Below are positions 32,438 through 44,400 of a stretch of 64,000 bases of DNA, in pieces (position 1 is the stretch's first letter; each line of letters starts with the position of its first letter). Under the pieces are notes generated by a model. The model was not told the origin of the DNA, ran no database searches, and worked only from the letters and a program-made list of their open reading frames with translations. This DNA is from Parachaetomium inaequale (taxonomy: Eukaryota > Ascomycota > Sordariomycetes > Sordariales > Chaetomiaceae). Position numbers and translations under genes: made by a program. The stretch lies in the NCBI GenBank assembly GCA_033296685.1, contig MU854386.1, positions 66,086 to 130,085 on the forward strand, written 5' to 3'.

Positions 32438-33519
32438 CGCTGTGTGAGCGAGGAGGGAAGGTTGTGGACCAGACGGATCTGACGCGCGACGGAAAGCTCG
32501 GCGACAAAGGGGAAAAGGGACTCGCGATTGACCGCAAATCCATGTGGGGCGCTGTGACAAGTCCGACGGAGCAGTGCCAGTCCGTTTCTGATGACAACGA
32601 AGTCTAATTTTCTGATTTAAAGTTTCACAGAAAGAGGTCTATCAGAAACACTACGCGGTCTTTTTCCACAATTGTAGCGGGTAAATCGTTGAACCTGAAG
32701 GAATCGGAGGTCTGTTGGTCTGGGGTTTGGATTTTGGAGCTGCAGGGCCATGCAGGGCATGCACCGTTCATCAGACCAAGCATTTCGCTGCGGGACCTGC
32801 CGAAACCTTGCCCCACGTGTCCACTCCGCTGGGAGAACAGTTGCTGCCTCAATCATCAGGCGCCGCTCGGGATTTTCGGCCCTTCAAAATCTGCACTCGA
32901 CGCGAAAACTGGTCATCGCTTTCCATTTTTTCACCAAGCTTCTGGCAAGCTTGTGCACCATGCCACACCAAAGCCACCACCCCGGCGACTCCCAGATGTG
33001 AGCAGAGCTTCAGGACACCACCTCGACCTCTCTCGCGCCCTCTGCGACCTTTACCGGCACGCAGGACGGTCGGATTCCCGTTGCTGCCGGCAATTGGGCG
33101 CGCAGTCTTTCCTATCAGAGTAAGTCGAGTCCTTGAAGGTTTTGATGGTCTTCGTTTTGGGGCCTGCCTTGCACTTCGCAGCAACGTGACCCTCGAGTGA
33201 GGATAACGCGCGCTCCCAAGATGCAACGCAGACGATATGGTTGCCCACTGGCTGCTTCGCATCCTCAAACTGCCCCCTCGACTCGATGGAGGGGCTGGAG
33301 GGGTTGTGAACAGCTGCAAGGGCCCACCCCCCAATTGCAGTGATGACACCATACTGGAGCTTAGAGCAATGTGCTTCAGTGTACGCTCGGTGAAAGCCCT
33401 CTATTTATAGACTACAACGGTATCTGAGCAATAACTTTGGGTGCTGGCATTTGTTTGTTTCTGTCACTGTCGGGGGAGACTAACGATGCACTATTAGGCC
33501 GACATGAACCGCAATAGCT
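32438..33519. promoter_or_regulatory. divergent promoter region between ceramide glucosyltransferase and SEN2
   Basis: 1.08 kb between two genes transcribed apart. The SEN2 side has a TATA-like CTATTTATAG at 33401-33410, about 110 bp before its ATG. Overlapping open frames on both strands at 32600-33350 are irregular and not supported as genes. Confidence 0.5.
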
Positions 33520-35592
33520 ATGGCTGAAACCGCGACAGCTACCACCATTCCCGCCGGCAATCATGTCAAGGTCGCCGGAGCGGCCTCGCCGGGCAGCGCC
33601 CCGAGTGCTGGAGCGCCGCCAGAGCGGGCAGCGCCCCCCAGGCCAAACTTGAACCAGATCTACGCGCTCCCTGCTCCGATCCGGACTTTCCCCCTCCCCA
33701 CGTTCTACCCGAACAATCCAATCTCGCTCCTCCACCTGGTCTACGCTTGGTTGAGCCAAGTCTTCCGGCCCCCGCCGCACGAGCCGTCGGTGGTGCACAC
33801 AGGAGTCTGGGACCCCGAGACGCGATCGGTGCACGTCAGAGATGAGTCGTCCATACGTGCTCTCTGGGAGCAAGGCTTCTACGGGAAAGGAAGCCTCAGC
33901 CGGAGTGAGCCGAACTGGCTGAAGAGGGAGCTGGCCCGGCGAGGCTCGCCTGAAGGCAAAACCGTCAGCGAGGCACGCACCGAGCTGCGGCGAGAAGAGC
34001 GTCGCCTTGCCAAGTGGGAGAGAGCGAAAGCCGAGCTGGAAGCCATTGAGAAGCAGAGGCTCGCAGAGGCCGCATCTCATGCTGCTGCCAGCAAGAGCAG
34101 CTTCAATGGGGTCCTCGACGAACTCGACGTCGCAGAAACATTGGCACTCCCCAGCTCTGTCCACCCCGCTGTTGTAGAACCGGCGGATGCTGTGGCAGAG
34201 ACCTCGACAGAGACTGCGGCCGTCTTCGAGACTGCTCAACCTCCACGGCCGGACACTCGGTTGGAAAGCCACCGTCGGGAACCCAAACCACCTGTTGGTC
34301 CGGCCGAGTTGCTCGCACTCCCCAACTCTTTGGCAAGGCCTAACGGCCTTCCTAACGGCCTTCGAAACGGTCTACCAAACGACCTGTCTGATCAACCTCT
34401 CGAACGATCCCGCGAGCTGAAAGCGCCAGTCGGCCCAGCAGAATTGCTGCTGCTTCCCAACTCCCATGCGGACATCGTTGCAAGGCCGGTCAGCGGGCTT
34501 GCGATCTTTGAGATTGGGCAGAGCGCTCCCAGCCAGCCGACGACGCAGGCCACTCACGTCAACGGCCATGCGAAACGCTCTGATGGCCAGCCTGAAATGA
34601 ACGGTGCCGTCAACGGCCATGCGGTCAAGGCGAGTGCCTCGGCTGGCAGCCAAGTAGACAAGGTGTCTAGCAACGGCGCTCATCTCAATGGAACTCGTGA
34701 CGGGCATGTTTCACCTCCGTCCTCGGATGACTTCGTCTTGGGCTCCGCCCAAGACATGGAAGGCGACGTCTCACAGTCTTCGAAGCGCCGGAAGAGTGTT
34801 CGCTTCTCGCCTACGGTCGAATCAACCACGTTCCTGCACTCTGACCCGCCGAGCCCGAATCGCTCCGCTGGCGCTTTGTCCAAGAGCGCTGTTCCCGCGT
34901 TGCCAAACGGTGCAGCAGTCCTTGAGCCGGAAGAAACTTTGACGGTTCTTCCCACCGTCCAGCCTGTTACCGAAAACACCTCTGACCTGGTCCTCAATCC
35001 CGCGGCCGAGATCGAGAACAAGGAGCACTTCCAGCTCGCGCCCGAGGAAGCCTTCTTCCTGGCGTTTTCCCTCGGTGCCCTCAAGGTCGTGGACCCTGTG
35101 ACCGGCTCTCCGATTTCTACGGAACATCTGCTGTCTCTTTTCCGGTCCTACTCCTACTTCCCCCCTCGGGTGGCGGGCTCGGATCTCAGACCTGACGATC
35201 CCTTCCTCGTGAATTACGCCGTGTACCACCACTTCCGCTCGCTGGGCTGGGTTCCCCGCCACGGCATCAAGTTTGGCGTCGACTGGATCATCTACCAGCG
35301 CGGGCCCGTCTTCGACCACAGCGAGTTCGGCATCATGGTCGTGCCTGCGTACTCGGATGCGGCCTGGGAAGGGCGTGAGCACCAGGAACCGAAGAAGTCG
35401 TGGTCGTGGCTGATGGGCGTCAACCGGGTGCTCTCGCACGTCCTCAAGAGCTTGGTGCTCGTTTATGTCGACATACCGCCACCGGCCGTGTTTGACGAGG
35501 AGATGGAGCGCGGCGGGATCACGGAGGCACTGAAGAAGTATACCATTCGGGAGGTCATGGTTCGGCGGTTCTCGGTCAACCGGAATCGTTGA
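33520..35592 (+). CDS. sen2: tRNA-splicing endonuclease subunit Sen2 (catalytic)
   Basis: The catalytic subunit of the heterotetrameric tRNA intron endonuclease that cuts the 5' splice site of pre-tRNA; in fungi the complex works on the mitochondrial surface or in the nucleus. A single exon encodes 690 residues, much longer than yeast Sen2 (377). The N-terminal domain contains 'FYPNNPISLLHLVYAWLSQV' and the conserved 'GFYGKGSLSRSEPNWLKREL'. The C-terminal nuclease fold holds 'DPFLVNYAVYHHFRSLGWVP' and the catalytic triad Tyr592 ('DWIIYQRGP'), His600 ('VFDHSEFG') and Lys643 ('SHVLKSLVLVY'). Between them, residues about 190-480 are disordered and repetitive: the phrase 'PVGPAELL.LPNS' occurs twice, NGLPNGLRNGLPN-type repeats follow, and 'VNGHA' recurs. 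The catalytic residues are all present, so the enzyme should be active. Confidence 0.93.
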   Translation: MAETATATTIPAGNHVKVAGAASPGSAPSAGAPPERAAPPRPNLNQIYALPAPIRTFPLPTFYPNNPISLLHLVYAWLSQVFRPPPHEPSVVHTGVWDPETRSVHVRDESSIRALWEQGFYGKGSLSRSEPNWLKRELARRGSPEGKTVSEARTELRREERRLAKWERAKAELEAIEKQRLAEAASHAAASKSSFNGVLDELDVAETLALPSSVHPAVVEPADAVAETSTETAAVFETAQPPRPDTRLESHRREPKPPVGPAELLALPNSLARPNGLPNGLRNGLPNDLSDQPLERSRELKAPVGPAELLLLPNSHADIVARPVSGLAIFEIGQSAPSQPTTQATHVNGHAKRSDGQPEMNGAVNGHAVKASASAGSQVDKVSSNGAHLNGTRDGHVSPPSSDDFVLGSAQDMEGDVSQSSKRRKSVRFSPTVESTTFLHSDPPSPNRSAGALSKSAVPALPNGAAVLEPEETLTVLPTVQPVTENTSDLVLNPAAEIENKEHFQLAPEEAFFLAFSLGALKVVDPVTGSPISTEHLLSLFRSYSYFPPRVAGSDLRPDDPFLVNYAVYHHFRSLGWVPRHGIKFGVDWIIYQRGPVFDHSEFGIMVVPAYSDAAWEGREHQEPKKSWSWLMGVNRVLSHVLKSLVLVYVDIPPPAVFDEEMERGGITEALKKYTIREVMVRRFSVNRNR

Positions 35593-35780
35593 TGTACGAC
35601 CAATGGCACGGTGCATGGACGGCGTTGGTTTGGTACTGTACATTGCATATGGAACCGGGTCGGCGTTTATACACCGAAAAAGAATTGATCTTGGCTTGAG
35701 ACAAGCTAATCTTCGACGTCCAACAAGTCTCCGTGCAGTCACATTGCGCATCTTATCAAAGCATGCTCGTCATCTGCCCC
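35593..35780. other. short convergent spacer
   Basis: 188 bp between the SEN2 stop and the stop of the second ABC transporter; the 3' UTRs probably overlap. Confidence 0.55.
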
Positions 35781-38700
35781 TCAACCCCTTCCCTTATTCC
35801 CAACCATCCACAACTCCCGAAACCTCGACCCCTCCCTCCCAACCAACTCCCCGGGCTGCCCGCTCTCCACAATCCGCCCCCCCTCCATGACCACCACCCG
35901 ATCAAACCCCATCACCATCCCCAGCCGGTGACTCACCATGACAATCGTGTACCCGGCAAACTCGTCCATGATAACCCGCTGCATCGCCTCGTCCGTCTCC
36001 TGATCCACGCTGGAACTGACCTCGTCCAGCAACAGTATCCCGCCATCCCTGACTCCGGCACTCCCAAACTCGGCCTCCCTCTCCCGTGTCCTCGCCCGTC
36101 TACGTAAAATTACGCGCGCAAGGCTGAAGAGCTGTTTCTGCCCCTGGGAGAGCGTGTCCGGGTTGAGGGGCGCGTCGAGGCCCCCCCGCGCTGCGATCCC
36201 CGGCCAGAGGGAGACTGTTTCGAGGGCGGCGCGGCAGTCCGAGGGGGTGGAGGTGTGGCGGGGGTCGAGTTGGTGGGTGGTTGGGGTCGTGGAGGGGAGG
36301 AAGACTGGTTCTTGGGGGAGGGCGAGGAGGTGGGTGCGGAGGTGGGGGCGGGAGATTTGGCGGAGGGGGAGGGTGGAGAGGGTGATTGTTCCTGGGGCTT
36401 CTGGGGACATGGATGGGGAGGGGGAGGGGGTTTTCTCGTTTTGGTTAGGGGGTTTTGTGGACGGGGGAGGGGCGGTGATTGGTGAGGTTGGGGGCAGGGG
36501 GTCGAGCAGGCGGAGGAGGAGGAGGAGGAGGGAGGATTTTCCGCTGGATATGCACACCGGTGTTAGTAGTGGGGGGTGGTAAAGGGGGAAGGAGAGACGA
36601 ACCTCCCGCTGCGGCCGCAGATGGCGACCTTCTCGCCTGGCGCGATGGTCAGGTGCAAGTTATCCAGGGCGAGATGGTCCGCGGCGTCCTCGCCCTCGCC
36701 GTACGCCGCCGACACGCCGTTGATCTCGATGCCGCCCTGCAACGGCCACTCCTTGGGCGGAACCAGGTCCTCGCCCTCCTTGCTCTCGGGCTTCACGTTC
36801 TCGCTGAACGCCTTCAGCCGACTGACGGCCCCGATGGACGTCTCGAGCAGGGTGTAGAAGCGGACGATGAGGGATAGTCTCTCGCCAAACCCCATAAGCG
36901 CGACCAGGCTGGCGCCCGTGAAGGCCGTGTTGGAGCGCAGCTGTGTCGCGAGCGCCACGACGCACACGGCGAGCACGGCCACCACGAGCTGGAGGGTGAG
37001 CTCGAGCCAGCGCTGGATCATGGCGAGCAGGTAGGCTGGTCTTTGGGAGGTGTCGAGGAGCTGGTAGTTCTGGTCGATGCCGTCCTGGACCCAGCCGAAG
37101 GCGCGGAAGGTCGCGATGCCCTTGATGGTGTCGATGAAGTGCGAACTGAGCGGTTAGTTCGACTCTCTGAGGATCAGCCGTGGCACTCACTAGAGAGGAC
37201 TCTTGGCCTCGAGATCCAGCAGCCTGATTTGACGGGATGTCCGGAGATAGAACTTTTGCAGTACGTAGACGATCACGACGAGAGCCGGGTAGGTGATGGC
37301 GACGTACGGCGATGACGTGGCAATCACAGCGGCCATGCCGAGCACCTCAAAAAGGCTGAGGACCAAGTTGACCACCGCCTGTGGAAGCTGGCCGTCGATC
37401 AGCGTCATGTCCTGAGAGAAGAGGTTGACGACGACGCCGGTATCGGTGGTCGTGAAGAAGCTCAACGGGGCGTTGATGACGGTCCTCAGCGCCTCCTGGT
37501 GTATCCTCGCGCCCGAGATTGTAATCATGGAGGTGAAGCAGACATAGGCTAGCACAAAAAGAGAAAGAAGTGTGCCCAGCTGGAAGACGGCGTACACGCC
37601 GTTGTAGTAGGCGTTGGAGTGCGAAGGGGTGGGAGATGCCACGTCCTCGGACCAGAACTTGAGCCAGATTGTGCCGACGTTGGCCAAGCCGCCCCAGCCG
37701 GCGCCAAAGACAACGCAAGTGACCTTGGACAGCATGTTGATGCGCGCAAAGTAGTGCCGGTACACGGCCCAGTCGCCCGTCATTCTCGCCTGTTCTTCCG
37801 TCTTGGAAAGCACAGGCGTCTTCGTAGGCACTGGCTTGCGAGTGTCTTTTTTGGAAGAGGCAAGTTCACCAGGGCTAGAGCTACCCCCTGAATATGATGT
37901 GTCGGTCTCTGCAACACCAAGGCCAGAGACGTACTTCTCGTTGGCCATCAGCTCCTGGAAGGTGCCCTGCTCGACGATAGTCCCATCCGTGCCCAGAGCG
38001 ACGATGTGGTCCGCCAAAGGTAGGTGCCGGACCGAGTGAGTGCAAAGAAGTGCGGTGGCGTTCCGCCGGCGGATGAGGCCGGTGGGCGAGAACACGCGGA
38101 GGAAGACCTGCTCCTCGGTGTCGGCGTCGAGACCACTGAGGATATCGTCAAAGACGTAAAAGTCTGTGTCAAGATAGAGGGCCCTTGCCATGGACACGCG
38201 CTGTTTCTGGCCGCCACTGAGGGTGATTCCGTTGCTGCCAATGTTGGTGCTGTCGCCTTGTGGGAGGAGGTTCAAGTCTGGCCGTAGCATCGTTGCTTCA
38301 ATGACTTCCTCGTAGCGCCCCTGAACGAACGGTGCGAAGCCGAGGATATTCTCTCGGATGGTGGCGTTGGACAAAAAGGGATTCTGATCACAGTAGCCGA
38401 TCTTTCGCGAAGCACCGGACGCCATCCGCACTCGCCCCTGAGACACGGGCACTTCCCCCAGGAGAGTCTTGCAAAGCGTCGACTTTCCCGAGGCAACCGG
38501 CCCGACAACAATGGTAAGCTGGGAGGCGGGGACATCGAGGTCGATGCTCTTGAGGCTCATCTTGCTGGTTTCCCAGCCAAAGCTCCCACTGGAGATCTTG
38601 ACTTTTGTTTTCGACCATTCAAAACCTCCCTGGCTAGATTTCTCTCCAGCCGGGCCCCCTTCCGCGTCGGGTAGCGTGGGCAGCTCACGGAAATCGACGC

Positions 38701-40451
38701 GAGGGCTTTGTTCGAGAAATGCTTGGATGCGGTTGAGGCAGGTGAAGGCAGCGAGTAGATTCGGTATCATCTGAAAGAGGACGCCCAGGGGCCCGGCGAG
38801 AAGAATGATGTAGGACATGGACGTGAAGATGGTCGTCACATCCAGGGTTCGCGAGGCAAAAGCAAAGGTGATGACGGGCGATAAAAAGAGGGGCGTGAAG
38901 CCCACAGTAGCGGCAATGACAACCAGCGTCCGGAAGCCAGAGCCTGCGCTGAGCTCGTCGAGTCTCATGGACTGGATTGCTTCTTCGACCGTCTCGGCAA
39001 GCCCCGAGATTTTGAGGTGCTTCATCTGGCCGATGATGCTAGAGGTCATCCCGACGCGCTTCTGGATCTTCTCCATCCACAGCTTCTGTCTGGGGCCGGT
39101 GACCCTCGCCATAACGGTAGAACAGACGACGCAGCCGCCGACAACGATCAGGGGGGCAACGAAGGCAGGGCCGATCTGGCGCGACAGCAGCCAGCAGGCC
39201 AGGGCCACCTCGATCGTGTTGGCCCAGAACTCGTGGATGTTGAGACAGCCGCTGATGACTCGTTCGATGTCTGCGCTCATGAGTGTAAGCGCGGCAGAGT
39301 CGTCGGACGCCGCCAGCCGCGACTCGGTCGTCTTGCGGTAGATGGCGCTGGCAAGAAGACCGCGGGTCATGTACATGGCACGTTCCTGGAAGTACCAGTA
39401 GAATGCGCCCGAGGCCGCAATTCCGACGTAGATGAGGGCGGTGGCGCCGATGAGTCCATAACCGATGTTTTTCGGAGACTCGTCGACGGGTCGTTGGAGA
39501 TACTCCAGCAGCGTTTGGATGAGGAAGGGCTGGCAGAACTGAAATGCGCCGAGAGCGATGCGGGGTCCGACTGGGAGCAGGAGTGGCACTGCCAGCGCTT
39601 TGGCTACAGCCTGGGCGAGCCCGTGGCTTTTACCCCGGAGCTGGGAAACGTCGATGCGGTGGGCAAGACCTGTGTGTAGCTTCTCGGAAGCCATGGCTTT
39701 GTCCAGCGGGAACAGGTCATCGATTCGGAGAACCTTGCGGTATCCGGCGAGGAACAACCGGTTGAGCCAGAAGTAGGCGCCGAGCCCGTACAGCCCAGTA
39801 GTCTCTTCCGGGCTGTGCTCTTTGACGTCCCAGCGTATCCATCTTGACTTGGACTGGGATTCGAGGACGATGATGAGCGCCTTGAACACCACGGCGCAAG
39901 TGAAGATGCGGGCGAAGGTGATTTCGTCGATATTGTTCGACGCTAGCCACAGCGTCCGAGTCTGCGTAACGTCCAGGAGAATCGTGATGAATAGGTAAGC
40001 GTTGAGGAGGATCGATGGCCGAGGGGAGCGCGAGTGTTCCGACGACGACAGGGGCAGCATGCACAGTCCGGATGCCAGCGTCAGAGCATCGGCGGGGATG
40101 AAAAAGGTGCCGAATCGGCGGGACTTGGTGCTGCTCAGGACGAGGAGGGGGAGCTGGAGAGCACTGAAGACGCAAATGGAGGCCTTGATATTAGAGTTAA
40201 CACCATGTGAGAGGGATTGGGAATGGAGAGTATGGACTCACGAGCTTCGCGCGCCGTAGGATCGCGCCGGTTGCAATAGCTGGTTTACGAGCGAGATAGA
40301 CAATGCGAGACAGCGAAAAGGCAATGAAGATAGGGGCTGGGATGAGGGCGAAGAATATCTTTTCAAACTTGATGGTAAAGTCGAAGTCGCCGCGGCAACC
40401 CCGGACGGCAGGGCCGAACGAGTCGTCGCCGGGGCACCCGGAGAAGTCCAT
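35781..40451 (-). CDS. full-length ABC transporter, subfamily C (fungal multidrug-type)
   Basis: An ATP-driven exporter of the large fungal ABCC group often tied to drug or metabolite efflux; the substrate is unknown. Exons 40451-40242, 40183-37191, 37145-36603 and 36543-35781 give about 1502 residues. It opens 'MDFSGCPGDDSFGPAVRGC', followed by an N-terminal membrane bundle, TMD1, NBD1 (Walker A 'GPVASGKST' near 630, signature 'LSGGQKQR' near 725, Walker B 'FYVFDDILSGLD'), TMD2 and NBD2. The Walker A of NBD2 is split by the last intron: splicing restores 'GRSGSGKS'. The NBD2 signature is 'LSQGQKQL', with an Arg/Glu-rich insert before 'ILLLDEVSSSVD'. Exon 4 is very GC-biased and carries a Pro/Ser-rich insert after Walker A. 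Not an array partner of the first ABCC gene: the two differ clearly in sequence and architecture. Confidence 0.9.
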
Positions 40452-41432
40452 CGTTGGGAGACGCTGAATTTCTGAGTCCTCAAGGGGAGAGGGTCGGTGC
40501 CATTTTCATTTGTTTGGAGTCGGAAGAAACCACAAGTGACAAGGGAACAATGGGTCCCTATGTATTCATCTACCAGCAGGCCTTACCGCTGCGTATGCAC
40601 GTCAGCGAGTCATCGCCCCCAAGGGCGCGAAGATAAAGGGCCAGAAACAGGGGAAAGCGGGGGTTTGGCCCCCCATCCACGTACTTTTCGCACGAAAAGG
40701 AGGCCTAAACAGGAAGGTGAGAAGAACCAGTAGCCCGGCTCAACCAAGCGTCGTAGACAAGCGACCAGGTTGACGACGAGTCTACGTAAGCTGCCGGGGA
40801 GACATGGACTGTAGTTGATTTATCGGGAGAATTCGTGGGCGCTGTCTTGTTCACATGTCCTATGGGCGACACTGGATAGAAAGTGGTGATGTAGATAGGG
40901 GATTGAAGCTCTGGCACTTTTAAAATGCAAAAGAGTCACGGTTGGGAATCCATGGAGCAAATACCCGGTTGGACTTTTCGAACTTTCAACTTCTGGTTAA
41001 CTATTTTCCCATCTCTACCTCACTGTCACGGCAAGTGACGAAGCCGGAAAGCCATAGCAGCATAGCCTCAGATACCAGGTTCGCGAAATATGTGACGCAA
41101 CAAATTATTAGCGGCTTAATTGACTGGAATTGGGGATCACAGTCATGCTCCCAACGTTTTGGTAAGTGAGATCTATTGTATACTTATATATACCTCGGCA
41201 GGTGGTTTCATAGTTATGTACCCTCATTCAATCGAGGTGACATGGCCATCAAGGATCACTCTAAGACCCCAAGAATAACTGATTGAACCGCTTGTGCCCA
41301 CGCGTGCGGGGCAACCGCGCACATCTTCAACGCCCTGCAGTCTGGTGGCGCAAGCCTGGCCAGCTCCCTGATCCTCTCCCGAGTCCCTCAACACCACACG
41401 CAACACGGACTACCAATCCAACAATCTCCAGT
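40452..41432. other. divergent intergenic region
   Basis: About 980 bp between the second ABC transporter and the HET gene. An AT-rich core at 40970-41230 includes TATATATA near 41185-41192, about 240 bp before the HET start. The open frame running into the HET gene from 41283 lacks HET-like sequence before 41433. No RNA gene seen. Confidence 0.5.
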
Positions 41433-44400
41433 ATGCGGCTCCTCCACACCACTCAAATCAAACTTATCGAGATCTATGGTCAGCACGTTCCTCCATACGC
41501 CGTATTGTCCCACACCTGGGGCGATGAGGAGGTCACGCTCCAAGATCTGCTCGAGTTGAGCCGTGGGCATGGGCAGTGGACTGACAGCCTGGTCTTGTCC
41601 ATGCAGCGGTTTGACAAGATCCGAAAGTGCGCCGAGGTGGCGCGGCGAGAGAACATGCAGTACATCTGGATCGATACCTGCTGCATCGACAAGACCAGCA
41701 GCGCCGACCTGTCCGAGGCCATCAACTCCATGTACCGCTGGTATCACGAGGCCGAGATATGCTATGCCTACCTGTGCGACGTGAGCCCCGCGAGCGCCGA
41801 GGGCATGTTCGACACGAATTCCAGCTTTCGTTTGAGCCGGTGGTTCACGCGAGGATGGACCCTCCAGGAGCTCATTGCCTCTCGAGAGGTGCATTTTTTC
41901 GCCCGCGACTGGAGCTACCTGGGAAGCAAGCAGAAGAGCAACAACTTCACGGAGCTGCTGAACTCCATCACGGGAGTGCACCGCGACGTCTTGTCGGGCG
42001 TCCTGGCCCCCGCGGACATCAGCATCGCGTCGCGTATGCGCTGGGCAGCGTTCCGGAAGACGACACGGGTGGAGGACATCGCCTACTGTCTCCTCGGGAT
42101 ATTCGACGTCAACATGCCATTGCTGTACGGCGAGGGCAAGAGTGCCTTCATCCGGCTCCAGGAGGCGATTCTCCTCAAGGACGACGACCAGTCGTTGTTT
42201 GCATGGCACAGCGGTCCGCAGGACGAGGCCCAGGAGTCGGCGGCCGCATCATCGTCTCGCCTGTGGGGTCTCCTGGCCGAGTCGCCGGACCAGTTCTGGG
42301 ACGCTGGGGACCTCAACTATGCAATGCCGCTGAACTTTGTCGGGAGCCCGGCCGCTGTCACCAGCAAGGGGCTCAGAGTCGACCTGTGTCTTCGGGAATG
42401 CAGCGAGCCTGCGGGGGCCGACTACGCCGTCACGCTGAGTTGCGAGAAGGTCGTCGCAGGTCACCGAGTAGCACCCGTTCTCTACCTCCGGAGGCTCTGG
42501 GGCCAAGGCGACCAGTTCGCCAGGGTTCTCGCCGAGATACCGTCCTTTGAGCGACCCGAACATTACTCGTCTGACCTTGATCAGCCTGGCTTTTACGAGA
42601 CCGTCTTCGTCCGGCAGCAGCCCGCCTCCGGGCTACCCCTGATACGGATCTCGCCTGCCAAAGAACCCTTTCTTGCCATGCCGTCCAACGCTCAGATGGT
42701 GCCGTGGAACATAAAAGGGGTTCATCCCAGGACCATATGGAACGAGCGGTCGCAATGTCTCGAGACCAGAGATTTCAACGTCGGCCATGCCATTGGCGTT
42801 TTCCGCCTGGCGATTGGAGAGGCTGAGAATGCCCGGGCCATGGATCTAGCCGTGGGCATGCATATTAGCAACCACAGATCGTGTCGAAGCTGGTGCCACC
42901 TGATGCCTCCCAGCTCGCTCGATCAGAAGCTGGAGGATCTCTTTGACGACGTCAATCAAGGCCGCAGAGCTGTTCCCGACATCCAGTATGAGGCTGTCTC
43001 GGCGCAAGTCGCCTCAGATGGGGAACTTTCTGTAACGGCCGCAGTTTCAGAGGGTTACGGCCACCGCAGTCTCGCCGTCTCTCTACATGTGTTTTCCCGA
43101 GGCGGGCTTCCTTCCCACACAGCCCCAAAGAGTCTGCCTTTGGCCCATTTCAGCCCAGAAGGCAACGACATCAGAAACATATGGTGGGCTGCTGTCATTG
43201 GGGAAAAGTTCGTGGTGGATGCTCTACCCGGAGCCATAACCAGTGTTGCTGAGCTGAGAGGCGACAAAAATTACAAAGGCCACCAGGAATACGCCGATAC
43301 AGCGGCACAACACGCCGTGGAACGACTTCTTGCCGGCATCACCATCGCGGACTCGCTCGAAGTTAGCGTCTTTCAGCGAGTAAAGTCGGCAGGGAAAGTC
43401 CGAGTGGCGCCCGGTTTCACGCGCAGTCCAACTGGGACCCCTATCGAATCGCTACCAGAATATTGCGAGAGGGCCATACCAGGCATTTACGACGACTCGT
43501 GGAACCTGGCTCGTGCCTGTTTCAACGGAGAATCCAATGATATCTTTGCAATGATTACGAACGAGGGGTTTGACGACAATGACGAAGCCGATTCCTTCCT
43601 TCAGTTCTGGCCACTGCACTGGGCCGTCCTGGGAGGATATCTCGCTGCCGTCTCTGTTCTGCTCGACAAGGCAGACCCTCTGAGGAGCTCGACGAGGCGT
43701 TTCACGCCGCTCCATCTCGCCGCCCTGCTGGGACGGGCAGATATTCTCAGATGCCTGGTCAAGGCCATCGGTGATGTCGACAAGCGGAACCAAAACGGAA
43801 CCATCAAGCTCCAAGACTGCCCGATGCATCTGGCGGCGGCACACGCCACAAACGCCAGCTTCTGGGAGAAGGCCGAGAACTCGGGCACGCTGTCCGAGTT
43901 CCTCTTCGCCGACTTCACGTACAATGCGCTGGGAGAGACGCCGCTCCACCGGGCCGCAGCAATGGGCAATGTTCGAGCGACTAGGTACATTCTTGATCAT
44001 TGCACCTCGGCGAACTCGGCGGATGCTCGTGCCCTAATGAACGTCAACGCGTTGGATCACCGCGGCCGGACGCCCCTCTGGCACGCAGCCTGCACCGATT
44101 CTCGAGAAGTGGTCAAGATGCTCCTCGACGCGGGCGCGTTCGCCAACCTCGCCGGGGACGAGGGCCTGACCCCCATCCACGTCGCTTGCCGCGAGGGTCA
44201 AGCCCAGAGCCTGGCCGCGCTGCTGGAGGGCGGCGCGAATCCCAACCTCCTCGCCCCAGACGTCCCGCTCCTACCGTCGCACATCGCCTGTATCTTCGGC
44301 CATGCTCCTTGTCTGAAACTGCTACTGGAACACAGCGCCGAAACCACTACCGCGTTGGTCAATGACGTGCCGGCCGAGGACGAGAGTCACGAGATGCGGT

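Noticed and set aside
35781..40451. Secondary-metabolite cluster around the second ABC transporter
   Set aside because: No polyketide synthase, NRPS, terpene cyclase or P450 lies within the window; the neighbours are SEN2 and a HET protein.
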